DNA from: Adiantum capillus-veneris | Lineage: Eukaryota; Streptophyta; Polypodiopsida; Polypodiales; Pteridaceae | Reading direction: 5' to 3' | Length of the DNA: 64,000 nt | NCBI GenBank assembly: GCA_014529385.2 | Contig: CM043945.1 | Location: forward strand, 94,375,112-94,439,111 | Part shown: piece after piece, positions 21,539-32,152 of the stretch | How positions within the stretch are numbered: the first letter of the stretch is position 1 | Layout of the letters: each line of letters starts with the position of its first letter | Program-made: the position numbers and the translations under genes | Notes under the pieces: model-generated | Databases searched by the model: none | What the model was told of the DNA's origin: nothing | Seen by the model: only the letters and a program-made list of their open reading frames with translations

Positions 21539-22960
21539 TCATTCATGATCAGCAGCAGCAAAGAGAGATATGAGACTCGCCGCATCACAGGTCTCCTCAT
21601 CCTTCACCAACATTGCTTGCTCCACAGACAGCTCATCTTGCTCCACCATCATCAATCTAGCATGATACAATTTAAGACGCAATCCATTTACCCTTGACTT
21701 ATGTAGAACACCATCCAGGTTAGCCAGCTGATATGTGCCATTTGGAAAACACTCCACTACCTTGAAAGGGCCTTCCCACTTAATTTGAAACTTCTTTTGG
21801 AAGGTGTTGTCCAGCTTACTGTTGTAGCGCAAAACCAAGTCATGTTTCTTGATACCCTTACTTTTGAACTTTTCATTTATCTTTGCCAAAGCCTTATCCT
21901 GCATCTGCCCATAATGCTCCAATGCGCTCATCCTATCCAGCTGAACCTCTTGTAGCTGTAAGAGCCTCTCTTCGAATGCATCACTAGGCGGCCCAAGCAA
22001 CTTCTCTAACATCTTGACCGCAGGCAACTCTACTTCCACAGGCAATAGTGCTTCTTTTCCATACACCAAATGAAATGGAGTAAACCCTGTACCTGTCTTC
22101 ACTGAAGTACGGTAAGCCCATAATGCACTAGGCAATTCCAAATCCCAATTCTTTCCTTGGTGCTCTGTCACTTTCGAAAGAATCTGTACCAACTCACCAT
22201 TGAATCTTTCATTTAAGACATTACACTGTGGGTAATAAGGAGTGGTATGCTGGTGCCTAATATTCATCTTTGCACATAAAAAATCTAGCAGTTTAGCTCT
22301 AAAGCCAGGCCCCTTATATGAAAGTAGCTCCAGTGGCACCCCAAACTTGCAACATATTTCATCATACACAAATTTTGCCACATCCTTTGCAGTGATCTGT
22401 TTTACTGCCTTAGCCTCTGCCCATCTAGAAAGATAGTCCACTGTCGTCAAAATATAGCTTTTGCCCCTGCTTGTGATAGGTAACGGGCCTATTGCATCAA
22501 TCCCCCACTTTTCAAACACATCAAACGCCATAATGGTTTTTCGTAGCTCTGGCTTCAACACTCTCTTCCCAAATGCTTGACACCTATTGCAAGACCTACA
22601 CCAATGGTGAACATCCTTGTGCAAACTAGGCCATACATACCCCTCTTGCAAAATGTTATGCAAGGTGATCTTTAGAGAAAAATGGCCACCACATGCGCCT
22701 TCATGATTCTCTTCCAACACTCTGTAAAGCTCCTCCTGCCAAGGTACACGTCTCAACACGAGATCAGCCCCTTTCATGTATAAGACATCACCAATCAATT
22801 TGTACATGTATGCTCTACGCACAAAGCCATACTTCTTAGACTTCTGAATCTCCTTTGAAATAATTCCTGTTAGCAAAAACTCCTCTTCTTGAGCCAAACT
22901 TTCCCGGCCATGATAAAGAGGTAAAGTGGTCCTCAACACGAATAGCTCCCCAATCATGCC
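21539..22960 (-). pseudogene. E4 integrase (one catalytic residue changed)
   Basis: C-terminal part of a 533-residue open frame (minus 23140-21539). Counting from its first codon, the H2C2 module is HEGACGGHF (146-153) with CRSCNRCQ (181-188). The core has KWGIDAIGP with Asp215. At the second catalytic position the sequence is ELLSYKGPGF with Tyr275 instead of Asp. NVLNERFNG gives Glu311. The 35-residue gap between 275 and 311 is the normal D35E spacing, so Tyr275 (codon TAT, plus 22316-22318) replaces the catalytic Asp. The C-terminal domain (IKWEGPFKVVECFPNGTYQL and KLYHARL) is present. The frame ends 29 bp from the LTR, so E4 has no third ORF. Confidence 0.93.
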
Positions 22961-23365
22961 TTGAGCTGCTTCATGTGCCTCTCCATTTAGAGCACGTTCA
23001 ATGTGTCTGATGCTCCATGCTTCAAACTTTTTTAATAGGCCTTTAATTCTGAAGCACATTTCCTTCAATGAGGTGTTCTTGCTCTTCCACACACCCATCA
23101 CTTGCTTCACCACTAACAAGGCATCACCTTTTATGCTCAACCTTCAAACCCCATGCTTCAAAAAAATGTGTAATCCAGCTTCCAATGTAGCATATTCAGC
23201 CTCATTGTTACTATGCGCATCCAATTTGAACCCTCTCTTGCATACTAGCTTCCCCTCTGGATCATAAAGTGTTATACCCCCTGAAGTTGCATCGTGGCTC
23301 TTTCTGTACGAACCATGGCTCTTTCTGTACGAACCATCAAAGAACAACACATGTGCATTGCTGAT
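22961..23365 (-). pseudogene. E4 second (aRNH-type) RNase H
   Basis: An additional RNase H between the normal RNase H and integrase, known from Tat-lineage elements. Motifs in order are FFDGSYRKSH (first Asp), SNNEAEYATLEAGL (Glu), SIKGDALLVVKQV (Asp), then RALNGEAHEAAQ. The last has His where the fourth acidic residue normally lies. An in-frame TGA (23141-23143) separates KHGV from RLSIKGD. A 21-bp tandem duplication at 23295-23336 doubles GSYRKSH next to the first catalytic Asp. Confidence 0.85.
23295..23336. repeat. 21-bp tandem duplication within aRNH
   Basis: TGGCTCTTTCTGTACGAACCA occurs twice, at 23295-23315 and 23316-23336. It keeps frame and adds seven residues (second GSYRKSH). Confidence 0.95.
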
Positions 23366-23773
23366 CTATGGCACTTCTTCAACTACCTTTCTCACCACCT
23401 CTTCCTTAACAATAAGGGGATTCTCCTTGTAGGTCAACAAATCAGCTAGGGTAGCCCTTGTACTATCTTCCACTAGAAAAGAGAACTCAAACTCTTGCAG
23501 CTCAATTACCCATTTCTTCACCACATTTGACATGTTAGTACCACTAATTAACTGTGGCAAAAAAGCATAACTCGTCAAGAAAACAAAAGGCCGTGGTAGC
23601 AAGTAATGACGAAATCGTCGACAAGCAAATATTACACTGGCCATCACTAGCTCTACTTCCAAGAACTTTCTCTCCGCTACCAACTTCACTCGGCTTGCAC
23701 AATACACTGGCCTCATATAATGGCTGCCCTTCCCCTTTTGCAATAGCATGGCTCCAATGGCATCATCCCCTAC
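23366..23773 (-). pseudogene. E4 first RNase H
   Basis: Continues the RT frame past an in-frame TGA (23771-23773 region). GDDAIGAMLLQKGKG and YCASRVKLVAERKFLEVE give the start and the conserved Glu. RRFRHYLLPRPFVFLTSY has Ser-Tyr where T-D-H is usual, so one catalytic Asp seems lost. The domain ends ATLADLLTYKENP and then TAG at 23366. A degenerate first RNase H next to a better second one fits the replacement seen in dual-RNase-H elements. Confidence 0.85.
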
Positions 23774-25690
23774 TCAGGGATTTACATAAAAAACTTTCTC
23801 CCAATCAGGAGCCTGCATGGCTGACAACCCCCCTAACACCTCTTTCACCTCTTGAAACACTTCTTCACACTTGTCATCCCATTGCAATGGATCATGCTTT
23901 GCCACTTGCTGTAATGGATAAAGAAACTGCGAAGACAATGGAATAAACCGTGCCATGTACTTCACTTTGTGTATAAAGGTTGCCAATTGCTTTGTACTCG
24001 TAGGTGATGGAAGAAGAATAATAGACTTCACCTTATCTGGATCAGCCTCAATGCCATTTTCTGACACCATGTGGCCCAACAACTTCACCCTTGGCTGTGC
24101 TAGATGACATTTCTTTGGGTTTAGTTGTCCTCCACATTCATCATATCGAGCTAATACCATCTGCAACTTCTCATGGTGTTCAGCCCTGCTGCTGTAGACA
24201 CAAAAGTCGTCCATAAAAGCCTTAACACAACTACCAATGAATGGTTCCAGCACCCAACTTGCTCTTTCTTGATAGAAAGATGGTCCATTTGACAACCCAA
24301 ACGGTAGCACTGTGTAGCAATAGCAGCCCCATGGCGTAATGAAAGTTGTCTTTGTGCGGTCTTTAAGAGCAATCTTCAATTGAAAATAGCCTGAAAAACC
24401 ATCACACACACTGTACCTCTCATAACCTACCACTGAATCCAAGATCTGATCAATGAATGGAAGAGGATATGGGTTCTTCTTAGTGGCTGCATTTAAGGGT
24501 TTAAAATCTACACAAATCCTCCACTTTCCATCCTTCTTTGGACTTACTACTATTGGACTCACCCATTCTGTGGTCTCCACAGGGACTATGAACCCTGCCT
24601 TCAACAACTTGTCCACCTCTTCTCGCAAGGCTTCCATTTGCTCTTGACCCATCCTTCTTAGCCTTTGCCGCACTGTCTTAGCACCTTCTTTTAGCTCTAT
24701 ATGCATCTCTTCACCCTTGAACCCTCTGATCTCTTCATATGAAGTAATGAACAAATCAGGAAAACTAGCCAGCATATGCAAATATATATCCTTCTCCATA
24801 GCTGAGAGGTCTCCACTAATCATTTGCGTCATTAATTCCTGCTTCTTTGACAACTCAACCTTGGTTTGCATTAGCCCTTCAATCACTTCATAAGGCCCTT
24901 CACTTTCATCTTCAACTTCATTTGCAAATGCGACTAAACCACACTCCTGGATTTCTTTATCCATCAAAAGAAATGCAACATCAGCATCCTCATCACTGCT
25001 GGTAGTGCTATCATTGTCCTCATCTGTCACCGTGGAAGAGTCTTCATCACTAGACTCATCCTCATCTTCATAAATCTCCTCTAATCGTTTCCTTGTGTCC
25101 ATATTATAAAGCTTCTTGGTACCTGTCTTTCCATAGAGGCTAATTGTACCATGTCGCCAATCTTGAACAGCTCCCACTGCACGTAACCATGGTCTGCCCA
25201 GTATAATAGGATATTCTCCCAACCCTGATGGCATCACATGAAAATCAACCACTGCCTTTGCATCATATGCCTCCACTTCTAAGCTCTTTACAACACCCAA
25301 GCATTTTACTTTTTGATGGTTTGCCAATCTGATCCGAAAACCTGACACCCCAGCCACTGTGAGACCCATCTTCTCAACGCATGAGTGTGTTATGACGCAT
25401 ATTTGGGCTCCGCCATCCACATAACCTTGTCCCAAATTTTTCCTTTTATGCCACACATCTACTATTGGACAAATGTCTGGTAGCTCGTCCATTGCCAACA
25501 CCTTCACTGAACCTCTCTCTGGCTCTTTCTCCATTGGGTTAACCATCCTCTTCCACTGTCGCTTTAGCTTAGGCACCATCTCTATAAGCTGCCCAAAAGT
25601 AACATCTGCCTTCATGCTCGTCAGATCCTCCTTCAAGTCATATCTTAATTGCCCATCCCCTAGTGGAAATCTGAAACATGAAACTTTCGA
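23774..25690 (-). pseudogene. E4 protease and reverse transcriptase
   Basis: A 620-residue open frame (25636-23774), readable upstream to about 25690. Residue numbers are from 25636. The protease active-site region is GYVDGGAQICVI (Asp74) and its end motif is IILGRPWL (145-151). Residues about 190-218 are a run of Asp/Glu/Ser (DEDESSDEDSSTVTDEDNDS), an unusual acidic linker. RT has EWVSPIVVSPKKDGKWRICVDF (357-378), CDGFSGYFQLKI, LPFGLSNGPSF, the catalytic FMDD (474-477) and LLGHMVSENGIEADPDKV. No internal stop. It lies in the -1 frame relative to gag. Confidence 0.93.
25645..25662 (-). other. internal copy of the E4 polypurine tract (candidate central PPT)
   Basis: Plus-strand TAATTGCCCATCCCCTAG here matches TAATTTGCCCATCCCCTAG at 21511-21529 (the LTR-proximal PPT) in all but one T. 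It lies 4.1 kb upstream, at the gag-pol junction, within coding sequence. Confidence 0.6.
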
Positions 25691-26679
25691 CGAGCTCTCC
25701 TTTTCCTCTTGGCCTTGACATCCTCGCCTTCATGGCTCTTTCCTTTCTTCTTACTAGGACCTGGGGCACTTCTTCCTTCCTTATCCTCTGTGGTCCTCTT
25801 CCCAATAGGCATCACTAATGTATCCTCTAGCTTTGATGCCTTCTCCAAGGTGACTTCACTTAGCACTTTTGTCTTTCCCTTTTCCTCCTGGGTCAGTCCA
25901 CTGGTTCCTTCGTCTCCCTTAATTTTGATGCCATAACCATTTGACCTAGTTAGCACCTATCTTGGCAATGGATACATGTCTCCCCCCATCCTTGGTGGCT
26001 TATCACATTGCGGGTTGATGTGACCCAACTCTCCACAATTATAATATGTGGGCACTGGTTTGTGATGAACCCCTGACATGCGACCTTGTAAAGATTCTAT
26101 AGGCTGAAATTCAGACCTCATTGGCAAAGACTCCACCCCTAACTGGCTCATCTTCCTCAACTTCCACTCTTTGTTCCTTGCTACCTCTAGTGCATCTTCA
26201 TATGTCCTAGGCTTCTTTAGCTCCACTCTCCAACGTATATTCTCCCAAAGACTAGCCAAGAACCTGTCCTTCTTCATCATGTCAGGCGGGGGTACCTGTG
26301 GTGCTAAGGCCTTGCACATTCGCTCCCATGCCAATGAAAACTTACGTATGTACGCATCTATTGGCTCACCTTCCTTCTGCACCAAACCTTGTACTTCTTG
26401 CCACACTTTGTCAGGATCTTCTATCTTCACAAACTCCACTTCCAATCCTTGCCTTAGATTGTCCCAACTCAATCTTACAGGTGGATCCGCTCCATGCAAC
26501 TCCTCTTCAAATGCCTTGGACCAAACTCGTGCATCACTCTTCAAACAAATTTGGAGAAGGCATAACATTTGCGTAGGGTCATGAATCTGGTTGCTAATGC
26601 AGGCAACCTCCATCTTTTCCAAAAATTCTTCCACATCTTCATCAATTCTTCCATGAAACTCCCGATAAGAGAAAGCCAT
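25660..26679 (-). pseudogene. E4 gag
   Basis: Capsid and nucleocapsid precursor. The first ATG is at 26679-26677 (MAFSYREFHGRID, good context GCCATGG). A longer open frame upstream has no ATG. The capsid core is clear: FLEKMEVACISNQI, WSKAFEEELHG, LSWDNLRQGLEVEFV, DAYIRKFSLAWERM, RFLASLWENIRWRVE. The zinc knuckle reads YYNCGELGHINPQC, so the first Cys is Tyr. An in-frame TAG at 25959-25957 is followed in the same frame by VLTRSNGYG, an element found at the same place in E2 (VVTRSNG). A basic tail KAKRKRRARRK ends the frame. Pol continues one base back. Confidence 0.9.
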
Positions 26680-27727
26680 GGCTACCCAAGTTTCAATGCT
26701 TTGAGAACCCCTTTGAACACACGTGCAAGAACCCAAAACTTTTGACTACCCAATCCCCAGAAACTTCAATGGAGCTCAACTTTAGATAAGGACAAACACA
26801 TGCACATCAAATGAGTTTTCATAGTTGATCATCGGAATTACAACAGGCAAAGGACATTCCAAGATCTCTCGTAATCTTCTTGGCCCAAACATAAAGACTA
26901 TGCGCTGCTGGAAAAAAATCTTCCTGGACACATGAACATTTATCTGGATTCTTTGAGTTAAATGAAATGGAGTGAATTGAGGGCCATTTTGATCATCCAT
27001 TAAAGCCAACCATGAAGCTCCCAAGAAGGCACACCTGACTTATCCTCTGATTTTGCCAAAATTTCAGCAGCATAAAATCATAAATGGCTCAAAAGACCAA
27101 AAAACCAGCCATCATAACTCAAAAAAATTTTGGCAGAGTTTCCCCAGAAGTAGAGCAGTAGGAACCCAAAATATAGACTGTATATGTATGCATAAACTGT
27201 CAACAATAGAACTCGAGCATCAAACAGGAATCACTTATACATAGCCTATGGCGAGGTCACAAAAAGGGTACTCCAGCTACCTGTATCACCGAAAGGATCT
27301 TTACATTTGAGAATCCCCCAGCTCAATAAAAACCTCACGCTATCGACCCTCACACGAAGGCTAATGCAAATCACGTATAGTCAAGTCTCAGAAATGACTA
27401 TCTTCCAGACCAAGTCTTAGAAATGGCTGGGACTGCCAAATACAACCAAGTATGGCTCCACAAATGCGTACAATGGCAGTTTTCACAAGTAACGTACAAC
27501 CCAGTAGACAATGCGCTCAAGCAGGCGCTAAATGATGCATACCCACAACTGCAAGTGATATCACTGCTAGTATATCACTGTACTCTAGCTACCTGTAGCT
27601 GTGTGAATCACCTGTCCCTGTAACCTGTAACCTGTAACCTGTAACCTGTAATCTGCAACCTGCAACCTGCAGCCTGTAATCCCGAATCTCGAAGCTTGAA
27701 GCTCGAAGCAGAAGGTACTCGAAGAAG
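26680..27727 (-). other. E4 leader between primer site and gag
   Basis: About 1 kb without coding motifs on either strand. It carries the heptamer minisatellite at 27616-27679 near its 5' end. Confidence 0.6.
27616..27679. repeat. 7-bp minisatellite (CCTGTAA type)
   Basis: About nine consecutive units of CCTGTAA with variants CCTGCAA and TCTGCAA, just inside the E4 primer site. Confidence 0.9.
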
Positions 27728-27746
27728 ATCCTCCGTGGGGGCGCCA
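27728..27746 (-). other. candidate E4 primer binding site
   Basis: The minus strand from 27746 reads TGGCGCCCCCACGGAGGAT. It starts with TGG as complement of a tRNA CCA end, and its GGCGCC matches the start of Asp/Lys-type plant primers. The exact tRNA is not identified. Confidence 0.6.
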
Positions 27747-27752
27747 AAAGAA

Positions 27753-28890
27753 TGTGAGCGGGATGAAAACACACACAGCGCCTCTATAACGACCCGACAC
27801 ACACTCTTGGGAAGATACACACACACACTATGGGGCACCACTCGGCTTAGACAACACACCTGGCCGAGACAGGGAACACACCTCTGGAGTGAGAGGAGAG
27901 AGACTATCCACTTGCCCACTCCACACAGACACACACACACACACACCCAAAAAACTCAGCTCAAAAGAGGATAATTTCTGATGTTTAGATACAATTGAGC
28001 TTGGGCCAACACCAATGGGGCAAATAGCTCACACAATATGGGTAAAATAAGCCAGATACAATCACAAACTAGAGCAGAAACTTCGCTCATAGGAGAAACT
28101 TACACAGAAAAACAGCAGGAAAAGAGTGAGGAATTTGGCAAAATGGACAGCGCCATCGCGTCCGGAACAGCCCAAAACCCCAGTCTACAATGTCAAAGTG
28201 CTCAAATCCGACCTCGGATGAGTAGTTTACGGCCAAAACAGGCTCCAAAAACCCCAAAAACACACCTGCGGCTGTTCCTCCTCTCTTTGACACGTTTTTT
28301 CTGGTCTTCTCTTTGTTTTTTCAGTTCCCACACTTAGCTTTATTACTTGGGCACCCTTGGCCTTTTAGATGACCTCAAACGGACCCCGAACAGGCCAAAA
28401 ACTGACCTCGCAGTGCATAGTTGTCATCTTTTTGCATCATCGGCACACCTGGCACTCAGCTTTTTCCAATAATGAGTCTCGCCACCACATGAAGTGGCCC
28501 CAAAACATGGTCCTCATGATGACCTTTCTGCATAATTATCACAAGAAAACATCCACGTCGTGTCTGTACTCATCCACGTGCAAATATTGACCCCATTCGT
28601 CGTCTTGACGCCACTAGATGCCATCTGACGCACCTGCTGACCTCATGTCGTCGGCCCACAGATAGCTTTCTCGAGAATTTTTACGCGCTACCAACTCCTC
28701 CTTATTATAGAAAAAACACACTAGTACTGATAATAGTGAAAATCGATGCACTATGTACATGCTGTCCTACCTGTACACATGTGGGCCCCACGTAACCACC
28801 TGGCTATGGAAATTGGGTAATCCTTTATTCGATGCACCATGCATGTGTATGTACATATGCGCAATCCCTTGCTCAAAAAAACTCCTGACA
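27753..28890 (-). repeat. 5' LTR of E4
   Basis: The outer end ACTCCTGACA at 28890 (minus TGTCAGGAGT) is shared with the left copy. The inner end is set by CTCACA a few bases before the primer site. The 28127-28890 part has a copy at the left. The 27753-28126 part, which looks like R/U5 with GT-rich runs, has no left counterpart. Confidence 0.75.
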
Positions 28891-29990
28891 ACGTATTGAG
28901 TGTGCATCCTATATGTCGATGGGGAGATAGACCCAACAAAGTCTATTCCCCATTTGGCAAAAGCGTGTGCTCCCATTATTGGGCTTAGCAGCATGTTATC
29001 TCGTCACACTGGTACTTTAGTACATTGGCATGCATCACATATGTTCACATAATATTCAGCATCCATGAATAGAGTAGGCCACCCAATCCCTCCTAGGAGT
29101 ATCACTTTTGCAATTTTCTGCACCGAAAGGTTTCCTCCTATTGGACCAGCATGAGCTTGCTCAAGAATGGGTAGATATTCATGTTCTACAGCACAAATTC
29201 TTAAATTTTCATCCCCTTCATTTTGATAAAGTTGGTTTTTAATAATAGCATAGTTTTTAGCTTTGTGTTGTATCGATCATATTCTAGCTCTGCTCAAGTT
29301 CTTTGGGAGTCTACATTGCTCTAAGTACTCCACAATGCACTTTGCCCACTTGGGTATTATTGCTATCCTGAACAGTATATAGCATGCTCAATTGGCTTGT
29401 TGATTGCACAAACATCACAGAAGCTAACATAGTTGTGTACACTTTTTTGTAATACACTCCAAGTAGCATCAGTCTCTAATATGTTTGCATTTTGGCATTA
29501 TGAATTCTCGTATTTTCTACATAAGCTTGTTGTAGATATATCTCTTTTTTTCATGGATCAATGCACAACCTAATTCTGTCATCACATCCTTGCTTGTATA
29601 AGCATCTTGTAATCAGCACTAAATTGTGGGATTGCTTGATAATGAATGGTTGTCTCTCAATTTGCAGTAGCGAACCGATGGTGAGCAAAGGTATAACATG
29701 TTTGCTCCACCTTGGTACCATTTCAAGGTTGAAGAGATATGAGTCAGGCAAGTCATCCTAACTCTTAACTCATATTTTTCCTCATATTCTCCTACAAAGG
29801 ATGGTAACGTTCTTATGGTTTTAGGTTTTATCTCCACAGAAACTTCCTTTCCTACATCTTTGTACAATGATTGAATATCACCCAGATAGATTTCATGGTC
29901 CATATTGATTTGAGAGATTGGTGCTGATAGTAATGTAGAACTTTTGTATTTCCTGTTTTTGACATTTCCCACAATGATTATGGCCATGGT
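28891..29990 (-). pseudogene. E0 H2C2 modules and N-terminal integrase
   Basis: On the minus strand the frames give DSYLFNLEMVPRWSKHV, then CLYKQGCDDRIRLCIDP and LMLLGVYYKKVYTTML, then (other frames) PILEQAHAGPIGGNLSVQKI, GWPTLFMDAEYYVNICDACQ and FAKWGIDFVGSISPSTYRMH. Each piece has a match in the same order in E3 (55431-56270). So E0 has two successive H2C2-type modules, the second followed directly by the integrase catalytic core. The sequence stops at HTQYV, where E4 begins. Upstream, 29987-29760 encodes an unassigned stretch (MDHEIYLGDIQSLYKDVG). No protease, RT or RNase H lies between this and the zinc knuckles, so about 3 kb seems deleted. Confidence 0.75.
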
Positions 29991-29999
29991 TCCTCTGCT

Positions 30000-31760
30000 T
30001 TTTGAATTGGCTGCATCTCTAAAGATCTACCATCATCTAGTGTGTTTGCCACCACCTTTGTAGCCCTTGGCTCTTCCTTGTTTGTTGTTTCAGTTTTGGT
30101 TTTGTTGTCTCAATTTTGTGCAAAATTTATGAGCAAATGATCTCTTCCACACCGGCCACAAGTCCTTGAATCGTATACTTTTCATCTATGTTTGTTTCTT
30201 CTTGTGTTCCCATGGTTCCTTTTCCCAGCTTATGTGTTGCACGCTCATGAAATTTTGGACCTCAGGGCTTGAGAAATTTCTACAAGTCTTTTGCACACCT
30301 CCAGTCTTTTGGTCTCGTTTTCTGGATGTGTATAGGTCAGTAGTCTTTGTTATAAAGTCTGGTTGTTATTGAAACTTGCCGCATGTGCTTGCAGCATAGC
30401 ATCTCCTTTTCCACCAAGACTAAACCCCTGAGTCAGTCTTTGACTCTTCCTATTCCTTTGCCTTTTTTTTGCTTTCTTGCTCGTGTTCAAGCATTTCTTT
30501 TGTGTGGTGCAGTTCTATTTCCAAAGTTGTTTTCTCCTTTAGCCTCTCCTCTTTCATTTTGTCCCTTTTGGCTTTCCATGATTTTCTTTGAGTTTTAATC
30601 CATTTCCAAATTCAATTTGTTTTCAAAGTCTCAAATTGTCAATTATAGGTCAATTTTTAGCCACTTCTTGAGCTTGAGCTCAAGTCACCACTTTGATTAG
30701 AACTGTTAGCTCAGATTCCGATCCGCTCATGCATGGTAAAATCCATATGACGTTAATGGTTTTCATCCCCAGATTGTCAGGGTTCTCTGTACAATTTTGA
30801 ATCAAGTGATCTCTTCCACACCCGTCGCAAAATCCCAAAAAAATTGTTTGTTGACCTTTATTTGGACACTGTCATGCCCAATGGTCACCTCCACATTCAT
30901 AACACGGGTCCTGAGGTTGGGTTGTTGGTCGTGCTCTAGTTGGTTGGCATGCCCTAGGTGGGTAACCCCTGGGCATATGGTAGTTTTGATTTTCTATGAA
31001 CATGATTGTATTTTCATTCATTTGTGAATTGATTTTTAGACATTTTAGCCACATATGAGGGTTCATTAGTTTCATCAGCACTAGCCCACAATGGACTCTC
31101 ATCAGTTATATAAGCTACCCCCTTTGTCTCCCTTATGTGGCCTCAACAGGATCCTCATAATAAATAATCGATGGAATTAGTGGTTGAGTTATGAGAGGTT
31201 CTATCAGTTGCACATAACGCACAATTTCTTGATTTTCATTAGGTAAAGGCGGTTGTTACCCAATACTGGTTGCGGTTTGTCCCCTCCCTGTATTGTATTG
31301 TTTTGTCCAATTTGGTACCTTGGAGGCAGTGGCAATTGTTGTATTTCTAGTAGTCCATACTGTCTTCCCTTTATGTGGTTCTGATTATAAAACACTCACT
31401 AGTGTCATGGTTCATTATTACTGCTCTAGGGCACACCACTTCAACACTCTTGGAGCATTGACTACTTGTGGCTATTGCGGCCTCATGCTAGGATTTTGTT
31501 GGTAGGTCTGATTCATTCTTCAACAAACTGGTCCATGTTTTGTGTGATTGAAGCAGGAGCAATTTGTTTTGCAATTGATGCACTAATGGTAGAAGAGGCA
31601 GTAACTTCGCCGTATACTTTGCAATTGTCAACTAGGTACAATGCTTCCTTAGTGACATTTTCAAATGAGGGTTTCCAATCAACAAGCAAAGAATAGCAAG
31701 CAAAGCCAATTTTTGAGCAAGTATGAGCAACATCTTTGACAAATTAATGCGAGTGCAAGG
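30000..31760 (-). pseudogene. E0 gag, C-terminal half with zinc knuckles
   Basis: On the minus strand a gag segment starts near 31740 with CSKIGFACYSLLVDWKPSFE, then NVTKEALYLVDNCKVYGEV. The Pro/Gln-rich region (QPTRARPTTQPQDP) is followed by two knuckles: CYECGGDH plus a Cys after an in-frame stop (30907-30863 region), and CDGCGRDHLIQNC (about 30829-30790). A third, CGRCGRDHLLINF, lies near 30160-30124 and lacks the last Cys. It shares wording with the second, suggesting an internal duplication. E3 gag has the same layout with two knuckles. Stops and frameshifts are frequent and the N-terminal half is missing. Confidence 0.7.
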
Positions 31761-32108
31761 TATATAAAAGAAAATAATCATGTCATGCTGAATTCAACCG
31801 CCAAACACCTCAACACAAAAGGGTTGTACATCTAAAATTTCCACCAAGCAGACAAGGCTTCAAAATTGCAAACCTCCTTACATGTTGAGGCCCTAGGAAA
31901 ATACCCAAGTCATAGAAGTACATATAAAGCGGTTAATTATAGGCGCATCAAAAACACCAAAAAAGATTAGAACTAACAAACGTCCAGAAACTCTATGAGG
32001 CCACTCAGGTACCTATCAAGGCTTGAAACAACGTCACCTTTGTCGGTGTAACCTAATGCACAAACTCGTGTGAAACTTTAATGTAACTATCGTACATGCA
32101 GGTGCACC

Positions 32109-32152
<44 letters not shown>

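Larger units (their letters stand above)
20749..28890 (-). mobile_element. E4: Tat-type Ty3/gypsy retrotransposon with dual RNase H
   Basis: An 8.1-kb minus-strand element inside E0. The 5' LTR is on the right (about 27753-28890) and the 3' LTR on the left (20749-21510). The copies align closely from TGAG(T/G)AATTTGG to ACTCCTGACA on the plus strand. gag, protease, RT, RNase H, a second RNase H and integrase follow in order. Pol has only three in-frame stops, making it the best preserved polyprotein here. An RNase-H-fold domain of the FDGSYRKS / NNEAEYATLEAGL type between RNase H and integrase is the hallmark of the Tat lineage. The flanks show no TSD and the left LTR appears truncated. Confidence 0.93.

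Noticed and set aside
27610-27680. Heptamer region as a coding or CRISPR-like array
   Set aside because: Units are contiguous 7-mers without spacers. The open frames across it are just translated repeats.
30166-30598. Plus-strand ORFs at 30.1-30.6 kb as small Cys/Phe-rich proteins
   Set aside because: They are antisense shadows of the E0 gag region on the minus strand.
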